This document shows positions 6,829-15,080 of a DNA stretch of 32,236 nucleotides, in pieces. Numbering within the stretch: the first letter of the stretch is position 1; the number at the start of each line of letters is the position of its first letter. The DNA is taken from the NCBI GenBank assembly GCA_007096045.1, contig SFAU01000080.1, positions 1 to 32,236 on the forward strand. Reading direction: 5' to 3'. The notes beneath the pieces were generated by a model. The model was given only the letters and a program-made list of their open reading frames with translations, was not told the DNA's origin and did no database searches. Both the position numbers and the translations under genes were made by a program. This DNA is from Microcystis novacekii Mn_MB_F_20050700_S1 (GTDB taxonomy: Bacteria; Cyanobacteriota; Cyanobacteriia; Cyanobacteriales; Microcystaceae).

Positions 6829-9800
6829 ATGAAAGTCGCAGAATTTTTATCTTACTTAAATAGTTTAGAGATCAAGCTTTGGCTTGAGGAAGAAAAGTTA
6901 AAATATCAAGCTCCCCAGGGAGCGATGACACCGGAAATCAAGCAAGAAATCGGGACAAGAAAACCAGAAATTCTTGCCTTTTTAAGAAGTGCAATAACCC
7001 CGTCTAAGACGGTTGAATCTGTTATATCTCCCGTTGCCAGAACTGAAGATTTACCCCTATCTTTTGCTCAACAGAGAATGTGGTTTCTCTATCAGATGGA
7101 TCAGCAAAATTCGGCTTATAATGAAGCTCTAACCATCCGTTTAACGGGACGCTTAAACATTGATATTTTAGAGCAAACGATTAATGCTATTATTCAACGC
7201 CATGAGAGCTTACGCACAACCTTTCCAATGGTTGAAGGAAAACCTATTCAAAAAATTGCTCCATCTCTGAAGATTAAATTATTAGTTGTTAATTTAAAAG
7301 ATATTTCCCAAGATCAAATTGATAAACAGATTATTGAAGAACTACAAAAACCCTTTGATTTAACTCAAGCTCCCTTATTACGATCTACTCTGTTTGATCT
7401 GGGATATGAAAATTATATTTTAGTCAACGTTTTCCATCATATTATTATCGATGGTTGGTCAAAAGGCATTTTATTTAAAGAATTATCTGAATTTTATCAA
7501 GCATTTTTATCCAATTCCACCGTTTCTTTACCCGAATTAACCATACAATATGCCGATTTTGCGGTATGGCAAAGACAATGGTTACAAGGTGAAATCTTAG
7601 AAAATCAGTTAAATTATTGGAAAAAACAATTAACGGCTGCTCCTCCTTTATTAGAACTTCCCACCGATAAACCCCGTCCAGCTAACCCCAATTTTCGAGG
7701 TCATAGTATCTCATTTCAAATTAACTCAGAACTCACCGAGAAACTGAAAATTTTGAGTCAAAAGTCAGGGGCGACTTTATTTATGACCTTACTGGCTGCT
7801 TTAAACACTTTACTCTTTCGTTATAGTGGTCAGGATGATATTTTAATCGGAACACCCATCGCCAACCGAAATCGACAAGAAATTGAACCTTTGATTGGTT
7901 TTTTTGTCAATACTTTAGTCCTGCGGAATTCCCTAGAAGGAAATCCGACTTTTTCGGGATTATTACAGCAAGCTCGCAATGTTGTTTTAGAAGCGTATGC
8001 TAATCAAGATGTACCCTTTGAGCAAGTGGTTGATGGGTTAGAAATCGAAAGAAGTTTGAGTTATAATCCCTTATTTCAGGTGATGTTTGCGCTGCAAAAT
8101 GCCCCCCTCAATTCTTTAGAATTACCCGATTTAAAAGCTCAATATCTAGCCGTTGAAAACCAGAGAATTAAATTTGATCTCAGCTTAATTTTAGAGGAAA
8201 TCGAGACGGAACAAGGATACTATTTAGAAGGTTTTTGGGAATATGATAGAGAACTATTTACCCCTGAAAGAATCACCCGCATGGTCGGTCATTTCCAAAC
8301 TTTATTAAAAGGAATTGTAGCCAATCCTCAGCAAACCGTCGGGGAATTACCGTTACTGACTGAATCGGAAAAACAGCAATTATTAGTAGAATGGAATCAA
8401 ACTCAAACGTCTTATCCTGATCATTACTGTATTCATCAACTATTTGAAGAACAGGTAAAACGCACACCCTACGCCGTAGCATCTGTATATTCAGGGCAAC
8501 AATTAACCTACAATGAATTAAATAATCGAGCTAATCAATTAGCCCATTATCTGCAAAAATTAGGAGTAAAACCTGAGGAATTAGTGGGAATTTGCCTAGA
8601 ACGGACCCCTGAGATGGTTATAGGGTTATTAGCCATTCTCAAAGCAGGGGGAGCTTATGTACCTTTAGATCCAGCTTATCCAACTGAACGCCTCAATGTT
8701 ATCTTAGAAGATGCTCAAGTTTCTTTGTTGCTAACACAAGAAAAATTAGTAGAGAAATTAGGGAATTATCAAGGGAATCTGGTGATATTAGAGGCAGAAC
8801 AAAAAAATATAGCCCTAGAAAGTCCCGAAAACCTCTCTTTACCCGTAAGTTCTAGTAATAGCGCTTATGTGATTTATACCTCCGGTTCAACGGGGAAACC
8901 GAAAGGGGTTGTCATTGAGCATCACAGCACCACAACCTTACTCAATTGGTCCAAGGAAGTCTTTAGCAGTGAGGAATTAGCGGGGGTTTTGGGTTCTACT
9001 TCTATTTGTTTTGATTTGTCAGTATTTGAACTATTTTTGCCCTTAGCTGTGGGGGGTAAGATTATTCTGGCCCAGAATGTTCTAGATTTGCCTAGTTTAA
9101 GTGCAGCCAAAGAGGTAACATTAATTAATACCGTACCTACAGCGATCACCCAACTACTGGAAATTGAGGCGATACCCGAGACTGTGCGAACGGTAAACCT
9201 CGCCGGAGAAGCTTTGTCTAATCAATTAGTCCAGAAGCTTTACCAGCAGGAGAACATTAAGAATGTTTATAATCTCTACGGTCCGTCAGAAGATACCACT
9301 TATTCTACTTTTAGCTTAGTGCCTAAAGGACACCATGGACAACCGAGTATCGGCCGGCCTATTGCCAATACTGAAGTGTATATTCTGGACTCTTTTAAAC
9401 AACCTGTTCCGATTGGTGTAGTGGGAGAATTACATATTGGGGGTCTGGGATTAGCGCGGGGTTATCTCAATCGTCCCGAATTAACCCAAGAAAAATTTAT
9501 TGCTAATCCTTTTAGTCAAAAACTTAGTGATCGCCTTTACAAAACTGGTGATTTAGTTCGTTATAGAAACCACGGACAAATTGAATTTATTGGACGTATC
9601 GATCATCAAGTTAAGATTAGAGGTTTTAGAATTGAATTAGGGGAAATTGAAACCATTCTCAATCAACATCCCCAAGTTAAAGAAGCGATTATTATTGCCA
9701 GAGAAGATCAACCTGGTGTTAAGCGTTTATGTGCTTATGTGATTGCCTCTCAAAACTTAACTGTTTCTCAATTGCGTTTATTTTTGCAAGAAAAGTTACC

Positions 9801-11592
9801 TCAATATATGGTTCCTGCTTTCTTCGTTTTGTTAGACGCTTTTCCCCTAACCCCTAATGGTAAAATTGATCGTCGCGCTCTCCCACAACCTGCACTAGAA
9901 TTAGAGGATGAAGCTGCCATCAATTTCAGCCCAGGTACAGAAACAGAACGCATTCTCGCTGCAATTTGGCAAAGGGTTTTAGGACTTAAAACTATTAGTA
10001 TTAACGATAACTTTTTTGAATTGGGAGGAGATTCTATCTTAGCCATTCAAATTATTGCTCAAGCTAATCAAGCGGGATTACAAATTACTCCTAAACAACT
10101 ATTTGGCTATCAGACAATCGCTCAATTAGCACTCGTAGCGGAGACGACTGCTGCCACTGAAATTGACCAAGGATTAGTCACAGGTGAAGTTCCCTTAACT
10201 CCGATTCAACAGTGGTTTTTTGAACAAAACTGGCCCGAACGTCATCATTTTAATCAATCTATCTTGTTAGAAGTTCCCAATAATCTACAACCAGATTTAT
10301 TGAAACAAACTATTTCTAAATTACTCTATCACCATGATGCGCTGCGGTTACGGTTTGTGCAACAAGGAGAAAAATGGCAACAAAATCACAGCAACGATTG
10401 CAATAGTTTTGCTTTTGAATTGGTGGATTTATCTCATCTGTCTTGTGATGAAAAAGTAACCACCCTAGCTGAAATTTCAGAAGTTCAACAACGGACACTT
10501 CACTTAGAGGAAGGACCCTTAATGGCGGTGGTTTTCTTCAAATTGGGTGAGAATGGACGATTGTTAATTGTGATTCATCATTTAGCAGTAGATGGAATTT
10601 CTTGGCGTATTATTTTGGAAGATTTAGCCACGATTTACCACCAATTAGAAAGCCAAGATTCTCGGCAACTTCCCTCCAAAACCAGTTCCTTTAAAACTTG
10701 GGCTGAGGAACTGCAAAACTATGCTCAAACCCCGGAATTTTACGCTCAATTCAAGTATTGGCTAAACCGTGATTTTTCATCCGTTTCTCCTCTTCCTGTA
10801 GATGTTCAGGGGGATACACAATCTAACATTGTTGCCCAGGCAAAAACGGTTTCTTTCACCTTAACTAAAGACCAAACCCGCTTACTATTACAGGAGGTTC
10901 CGCAAGCTTATAACACCCAAATTAATGATATTCTATTGACCGCTTTAGTGCAAGCTTTTGGCCGTTGGACAGGAAGTTATAAGCTTTTGCTTGACATGGA
11001 AGGTCATGGAAGAGAGAATGTAATTGAATCCGTCAATTTATCTCGAACTGTGGGTTGGTTTACCAGTATTTATCCCGTATTTTTGACCTTAGAAAATCTT
11101 GACCATCCGGGGGAATGTCTCAAGTCCATTAAAGAGCAATTAAGACAAATTCCGAATCGAGGATTTGATTATGGAATTGGATATTATCTCAACTCGGATT
11201 TAACGATTCAATCCCCGTTAAAAAACTATCCAAAAGCTCAAGTTAGCTTTAATTATTTAGGTCAATTTACAAGTCATAAAATCGGCGATATCGGCTGGAA
11301 ATTATCTCAAGAATCCAGTGGTTCCATTCATAGTCCTTTGGCACAACGTTCCCATTTAATTGCGATTCATGGAATTGTGGTTGATGGGCAACTTGACATG
11401 GAATGGCAGTATAGTGAAAATTTTCATCATCAAACAACGATCAAAAATTTAGCTGCTGCTTATCGAGATTCTTTAGAAAGCCTGATTAACCATTGTTTAT
11501 CAGCAGAAGGAGGTTATACTCCATCGGATTTTCCCGATGCGGATCTTAATCAAGCAGAACTAGATGAACTGCTTTCAGAACTCGATTTTTAA
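6829..11592 (+). CDS. aerB: NRPS module AerB (C-A-PCP-E)
   Basis: A 1587-residue module. Residues 1-55 resemble a TubC-type N-terminal docking domain. A condensation domain (about 75-530) has HHIIIDG (His203, His204, Asp208). The adenylation domain (about 540-1040) has YTSGSTGKPKG, NLYGPSE, YKTGD and PLTPNGKID. The carrier Ser1069 lies in LGGDS. An epimerisation domain (about 1110-1580) has HHLAVDG (His1250, His1251). The Stachelhaus code I align by hand is D-L-F-N-N-A-L-T-Y-K. Role: adds the second residue of the aeruginosin and converts it to the D-form. The C-terminal tail is acidic and leucine-rich (ELDELLSELDF), typical of NRPS docking. RBS AGGAAAAGGA (6811-6820) supports the start. Confidence 0.93.
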   Translation: MKVAEFLSYLNSLEIKLWLEEEKLKYQAPQGAMTPEIKQEIGTRKPEILAFLRSAITPSKTVESVISPVARTEDLPLSFAQQRMWFLYQMDQQNSAYNEALTIRLTGRLNIDILEQTINAIIQRHESLRTTFPMVEGKPIQKIAPSLKIKLLVVNLKDISQDQIDKQIIEELQKPFDLTQAPLLRSTLFDLGYENYILVNVFHHIIIDGWSKGILFKELSEFYQAFLSNSTVSLPELTIQYADFAVWQRQWLQGEILENQLNYWKKQLTAAPPLLELPTDKPRPANPNFRGHSISFQINSELTEKLKILSQKSGATLFMTLLAALNTLLFRYSGQDDILIGTPIANRNRQEIEPLIGFFVNTLVLRNSLEGNPTFSGLLQQARNVVLEAYANQDVPFEQVVDGLEIERSLSYNPLFQVMFALQNAPLNSLELPDLKAQYLAVENQRIKFDLSLILEEIETEQGYYLEGFWEYDRELFTPERITRMVGHFQTLLKGIVANPQQTVGELPLLTESEKQQLLVEWNQTQTSYPDHYCIHQLFEEQVKRTPYAVASVYSGQQLTYNELNNRANQLAHYLQKLGVKPEELVGICLERTPEMVIGLLAILKAGGAYVPLDPAYPTERLNVILEDAQVSLLLTQEKLVEKLGNYQGNLVILEAEQKNIALESPENLSLPVSSSNSAYVIYTSGSTGKPKGVVIEHHSTTTLLNWSKEVFSSEELAGVLGSTSICFDLSVFELFLPLAVGGKIILAQNVLDLPSLSAAKEVTLINTVPTAITQLLEIEAIPETVRTVNLAGEALSNQLVQKLYQQENIKNVYNLYGPSEDTTYSTFSLVPKGHHGQPSIGRPIANTEVYILDSFKQPVPIGVVGELHIGGLGLARGYLNRPELTQEKFIANPFSQKLSDRLYKTGDLVRYRNHGQIEFIGRIDHQVKIRGFRIELGEIETILNQHPQVKEAIIIAREDQPGVKRLCAYVIASQNLTVSQLRLFLQEKLPQYMVPAFFVLLDAFPLTPNGKIDRRALPQPALELEDEAAINFSPGTETERILAAIWQRVLGLKTISINDNFFELGGDSILAIQIIAQANQAGLQITPKQLFGYQTIAQLALVAETTAATEIDQGLVTGEVPLTPIQQWFFEQNWPERHHFNQSILLEVPNNLQPDLLKQTISKLLYHHDALRLRFVQQGEKWQQNHSNDCNSFAFELVDLSHLSCDEKVTTLAEISEVQQRTLHLEEGPLMAVVFFKLGENGRLLIVIHHLAVDGISWRIILEDLATIYHQLESQDSRQLPSKTSSFKTWAEELQNYAQTPEFYAQFKYWLNRDFSSVSPLPVDVQGDTQSNIVAQAKTVSFTLTKDQTRLLLQEVPQAYNTQINDILLTALVQAFGRWTGSYKLLLDMEGHGRENVIESVNLSRTVGWFTSIYPVFLTLENLDHPGECLKSIKEQLRQIPNRGFDYGIGYYLNSDLTIQSPLKNYPKAQVSFNYLGQFTSHKIGDIGWKLSQESSGSIHSPLAQRSHLIAIHGIVVDGQLDMEWQYSENFHHQTTIKNLAAAYRDSLESLINHCLSAEGGYTPSDFPDADLNQAELDELLSELDF

Positions 11593-11631
11593 CCTCAACT
11601 TAATGTTTAACCCTCATACTTGATAACAACT

Positions 11632-12675
11632 ATGTCACAGCCTAATCTTCCCAGTGAAATTGAAAATCGTAAAAGCGAACATCTGCGAGTTTGTATCGAA
11701 AAAGATGTAGAATTTCAACAACTTACAAGCGGTTTAGAAAAATATCGTTTTACCCATTGTTGTCTCCCTGAACTTGACCGCAGCGATATTGAATTGGGGA
11801 CAACCTTTTTGGGGAAATCTCTAAAAGCTCCAATTCTAATCTCTTCCATGACTGGAGGAACAGAATTAGCCCATTTAGTCAATACTCGATTGGCAATGGT
11901 CGCTCAACGCTATGGTTTAGCGATGGGAGTCGGTTCTCAACGCATTGCGCTCGAACAACCGGAATTAGCGCCGACCTTTGCAGTCCGTTCTCTGGCGCCA
12001 GATATTCTCCTGTTAGCGAATTTAGGGGCTGTACAGTTAAATTACGGCTGCGGTTTAGAAGACTGTTTAAAACTGGTGGAATTATTAGAAGCTGATGCCT
12101 TAATTCTGCATCTCAATCCTTTACAAGAATGGGTGCAATCGGAAGGCGATTCTAATTTTAAAGGGTTACTCGCTAAAATTCAGCAAATTTGCGTTCAATT
12201 ACCCGTTCCCGTCATCGCCAAGGAAGTCGGAAATGGCATCTCTGCGGTGATGGCCAAACAATTAATTGAAGCCGGAGTCGCTGCGATTGATGTGGCGGGG
12301 GCCGGAGGCACGTCCTGGGCTAAAGTCGAAAGTCAACGGGCTAAAGACAACAGACAAAGGCATCTCGGACAAGTTTTTGCCGATTGGGGTTTGCCTACGG
12401 CTGAATGTATTACTGCCATTCGGTCCCTCAATTCAACCATTCCTTTAATTGCTTCTGGAGGCTTAAAAAATGGCTTAGATCTTGCCAAATCTATCGCTCT
12501 AGGAGCCGATTTAGGAGGGTTAGCTCGACCGTTTCTCGTAGCAGCGATTGAATCAGAAGCCGCCGTTGATGAGTTAGTAAAATTTTTAATTGCTGAACTT
12601 GAAATTGTTTTATTTTGTACCGGAAATCCTAATTTATCCGCCCTTAAACATTCAGGAGCCTTAAAACCATGTTAA
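11632..12675 (+). CDS. aerC: Type 2 IPP isomerase-like flavoenzyme
   Basis: A 347-residue TIM-barrel protein with the signatures of FMN-dependent type 2 isopentenyl-diphosphate isomerase: [24 protein letters not shown] (His160, Gln165, Glu166; Gln is the catalytic residue and Glu the metal ligand in the family), a GAGGTSW FMN/substrate loop and an ASGGL phosphate-binding turn. All key residues are present, so it should be an active flavoenzyme. Lying between aerB and aerD, it takes the aerC position. Its job in aeruginosin assembly is not clear to me: isoprenoid chemistry, an unrelated isomerisation in the Choi branch, or a captured housekeeping gene. I chose ATG 11632 over the upstream TTG at 11620. 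The stop overlaps the aerD start by 7 bp. Confidence 0.85.
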   Translation: MSQPNLPSEIENRKSEHLRVCIEKDVEFQQLTSGLEKYRFTHCCLPELDRSDIELGTTFLGKSLKAPILISSMTGGTELAHLVNTRLAMVAQRYGLAMGVGSQRIALEQPELAPTFAVRSLAPDILLLANLGAVQLNYGCGLEDCLKLVELLEADALILHLNPLQEWVQSEGDSNFKGLLAKIQQICVQLPVPVIAKEVGNGISAVMAKQLIEAGVAAIDVAGAGGTSWAKVESQRAKDNRQRHLGQVFADWGLPTAECITAIRSLNSTIPLIASGGLKNGLDLAKSIALGADLGGLARPFLVAAIESEAAVDELVKFLIAELEIVLFCTGNPNLSALKHSGALKPC

Positions 12676-13301
12676 AGTTTTCAATGGAATTGTATTATCC
12701 CCAGCTTGATGTCAAAACTTTAAGCGTTGGCACTTTGGGTCCCAAAGAAACCAGTAGTGAACAAACCTTAAATTATCTAATTTATCAATGGAAATTACAA
12801 CAGATTTCGGTTAATAGTCATCTATTTGATAGCTTTACAGATTTAAAAGAATCTTTGCTCGACAATCAGATAGATTTGGCGTTAGTACCCCATGCCTATG
12901 AAAGAATTAATGATTTCTACATGGAACCGAGTTTTAAACTAGGTTTTATCTTCACCTATCCCACACCCGTTTACGGATTAGCCAAGCGAAAAAATGAAGA
13001 AATCGTTTTAGAAAATTGTACCCTGGTTACTCATCCCGCTCCTCTTCCTTTACTTCCCTATTTATTACCTGGCGACTTGAATCAAAACAATATTAAAATC
13101 ACATTGGTTAATTCTACCAGTGTTGCCGCTATTCACGTTCAACAGGGATTGGCAGATTTAGCCATTACCAATGAAAATGCCCTCCGAGAATATGATTTAG
13201 AATTTATTTCACAATATGGTAAAATTGAGATGAGTTGGTCTTTATTTCACAAAAAGGAAAACACCATGATTCAAAATATTTATTTACCTGTGCATACCTG
13301 A
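12669..13301 (+). CDS. aerD: Prephenate decarboxylase AerD
   Basis: A 210-residue protein with the prephenate-dehydratase fold ([12 protein letters not shown] at the N-terminus, [11 protein letters not shown], and [19 protein letters not shown]), but shorter than housekeeping PheA because the C-terminal ACT domain is absent and the TRF catalytic motif of dehydratases is not found. This is the pattern of the BacA/AerD family, which removes CO2 from prephenate without aromatisation to give dihydro-4-hydroxyphenylpyruvate, the first step to Choi. The ATG overlaps the end of aerC by 7 bp, suggesting translational coupling; Met6 (12684) is an alternative start. Confidence 0.88.
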   Translation: MLKFSMELYYPQLDVKTLSVGTLGPKETSSEQTLNYLIYQWKLQQISVNSHLFDSFTDLKESLLDNQIDLALVPHAYERINDFYMEPSFKLGFIFTYPTPVYGLAKRKNEEIVLENCTLVTHPAPLPLLPYLLPGDLNQNNIKITLVNSTSVAAIHVQQGLADLAITNENALREYDLEFISQYGKIEMSWSLFHKKENTMIQNIYLPVHT

Positions 13302-13397
13302 AAAAGTTACCTATCTGATGAAAATAGTTGCCTTCATCACATAAAAATAATTGAGATTTAACCTCTCAATTTCATTTTGAACCTGTCCCCTAAAATC

Positions 13398-14024
13398 ATG
13401 TCTGAATTTTTCCCAATTCCCAAACCTATTAAACTCAATCCTCATGTAGAATTAGAGGTTTTTCAATGCCAAGATACCATTTTTCAGTTATACGTTATAG
13501 CTCCTAATGCTAAACTTGAATCCCACCAACATCCTGAAAGTCAAATTGGCATGGTATTCTCAGGAGAACTAGAACTGTATATTAAAGATGTAATTAAACC
13601 CTTAAGACCTTTGCAAGATGTTTATATAGCTGATGGCAATATTCCTCATGGTGCTTTTAATCCTTTATCAGAACCGATGATTGGATTTGATCTTAAACGG
13701 ATTACCTCTTCTTTACCTTCAGAAGACGTTTTATTAACCCTATCAAACAACCAAGATAAAATCACTCATTTACCTTGTCAATCTGTTAAGGGTTCTTGGT
13801 TTGAAATCGTGATGATGAAAATACCTTCTGGTTATTCCATTCCCCCACATCAAGGTGAGCAAGAAGAAATCGGATTTATTTTGAATGGAAAATTAGAAAT
13901 TTTTATAGAAAATGAAGAACAGTGTTTAGAATATGGTCAAATTTATTATGCTCCTTCAAAAGTTTTAAAAAAGGGATATAATTCATCAAATCAAGATATT
14001 AATTTGATTAAAATTTTAATTTAG
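13398..14024 (+). CDS. aerE: Bicupin isomerase AerE (BacB-like)
   Basis: A 208-residue double-cupin protein. The first cupin keeps a full metal site pattern: His43, His45 and Gln49 in SHQHPESQIG, and His84 in IPHG. The second cupin keeps one His (His151) but has Gly153 and Glu at the positions of the next ligands, and no late His, so it probably does not bind metal. The family member BacB isomerises the unstable decarboxylation product to the conjugated dienone form; AerE is expected to do the same between AerD and AerF. I use ATG 13398, not the TTG at 13377, because MSEFFPIPKP begins the folded sequence. Confidence 0.85.
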   Translation: MSEFFPIPKPIKLNPHVELEVFQCQDTIFQLYVIAPNAKLESHQHPESQIGMVFSGELELYIKDVIKPLRPLQDVYIADGNIPHGAFNPLSEPMIGFDLKRITSSLPSEDVLLTLSNNQDKITHLPCQSVKGSWFEIVMMKIPSGYSIPPHQGEQEEIGFILNGKLEIFIENEEQCLEYGQIYYAPSKVLKKGYNSSNQDINLIKILI

Positions 14025-14072
14025 TTTGTTTTAAAATTTTAAGTTTAACCACAAAATGCTAGGAGAAAGTTT

Positions 14073-14873
14073 ATGGATTTAGGATTAAAAGATAAAGTGG
14101 CTTTGATTACGGGAAGTAGTGCGGGAATTGGGTTTACCATTGCTGAAAAATTAGCAGAAGAAGGCTGTCACTTAATTATTTGTGGTCGCAATTCCCAACG
14201 CTTAGAACAAGCTTATCAATCTCTGGCTCAAGCTTATCCTGCTCAACAAATTCTGAGTTTAGTGGCTGATGTTCATCAAGCTCAAGATTCTGAACAATTA
14301 ATACAGGACTCTTTAAATCAATATGGCAAAATTGACATTTTAGTCAATAATTCTGAAGGAGCTAACTTTACTGAAAATTTAATTGAAAACCTTTCCGATG
14401 AAGATTGGTTAAACGTTTTTCAAGGAAAATTAATCGGTTATATTCGCTTAACCAATTTAGTATTACCGATTATGAAAAAACAACATTGGGGAAGAATTGT
14501 TAATATCATTGGCACATCGGGAAAAGAGCCATCCCCTCGTTTAGTTAAATCGGGTGTTGTCAATGCAGCTTTAATGAATTTTACCAAATCAGTAGCTAGA
14601 CAAACCGCCCCCTATAATGTTTTAATTAATAGTGTTAACCCCGGCGTTATTGACACCCCTAGACATCGAGAATATTTAGAAATTTATGCCAAAAAGGAGG
14701 GAACGACCCCAGATTTAATTCGAGAAGGAATCCTGAAAACAATTCCTATGAATCGGATTGGTACGACTGAAGAATTTGCTAATCTCGTTATATTTTTAGC
14801 CTCAGAATGCGCGAGTTATATCACGGGAATTACTATTCCGGTAGATGGAGGAGCATCAGCTTCAGCCTTTTAA
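14073..14873 (+). CDS. aerF: Atypical SDR reductase AerF
   Basis: A 266-residue short-chain dehydrogenase/reductase with an intact cofactor motif TGSSAGIG near the N-terminus and the C-terminal SDR stretch SYITGITIPVDGG. The catalytic triad is missing: the Ser, Tyr and Lys positions read Gly147, Ser160 and Asn164, and NNAG is NNSEG. BacG of the bacilysin pathway is also an unusual SDR that delivers hydride to a conjugated enone, so this fits a conjugate reductase on the way to Choi. A clear RBS (AGGAGA, about 7 bp upstream) supports the ATG. It is the last of the aerD-E-F set. Confidence 0.87.
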   Translation: MDLGLKDKVALITGSSAGIGFTIAEKLAEEGCHLIICGRNSQRLEQAYQSLAQAYPAQQILSLVADVHQAQDSEQLIQDSLNQYGKIDILVNNSEGANFTENLIENLSDEDWLNVFQGKLIGYIRLTNLVLPIMKKQHWGRIVNIIGTSGKEPSPRLVKSGVVNAALMNFTKSVARQTAPYNVLINSVNPGVIDTPRHREYLEIYAKKEGTTPDLIREGILKTIPMNRIGTTEEFANLVIFLASECASYITGITIPVDGGASASAF

Positions 14874-15068
14874 TTTTATCTATCCAGAAAACATCAACAG
14901 CAAAAACTGTTATGAATAGCGAATCTAAACCTCAAATAGAAGAAATTAACAAGTTTAAACACAAATGGTCTAGGCTACGTTAAAGGTGATTAGTCCTCAA
15001 TTCTTTGGATTTCTTGAAAAAATCTTGAGTCCAGAAACTCACTCTTGTTTTTATTGAACTTATTTATT

Positions 15069-15076
15069 AGGAAAAA
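15069..15076 (+). promoter_or_regulatory. RBS deciding the aerG1 start
   Basis: AGGAAAAA lies 4-5 bp before ATG 15081. It supports that ATG over the in-frame TTG at 15045, whose preceding bases contain no Shine-Dalgarno sequence. Confidence 0.55.
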
Positions 15077-15080
15077 AACA

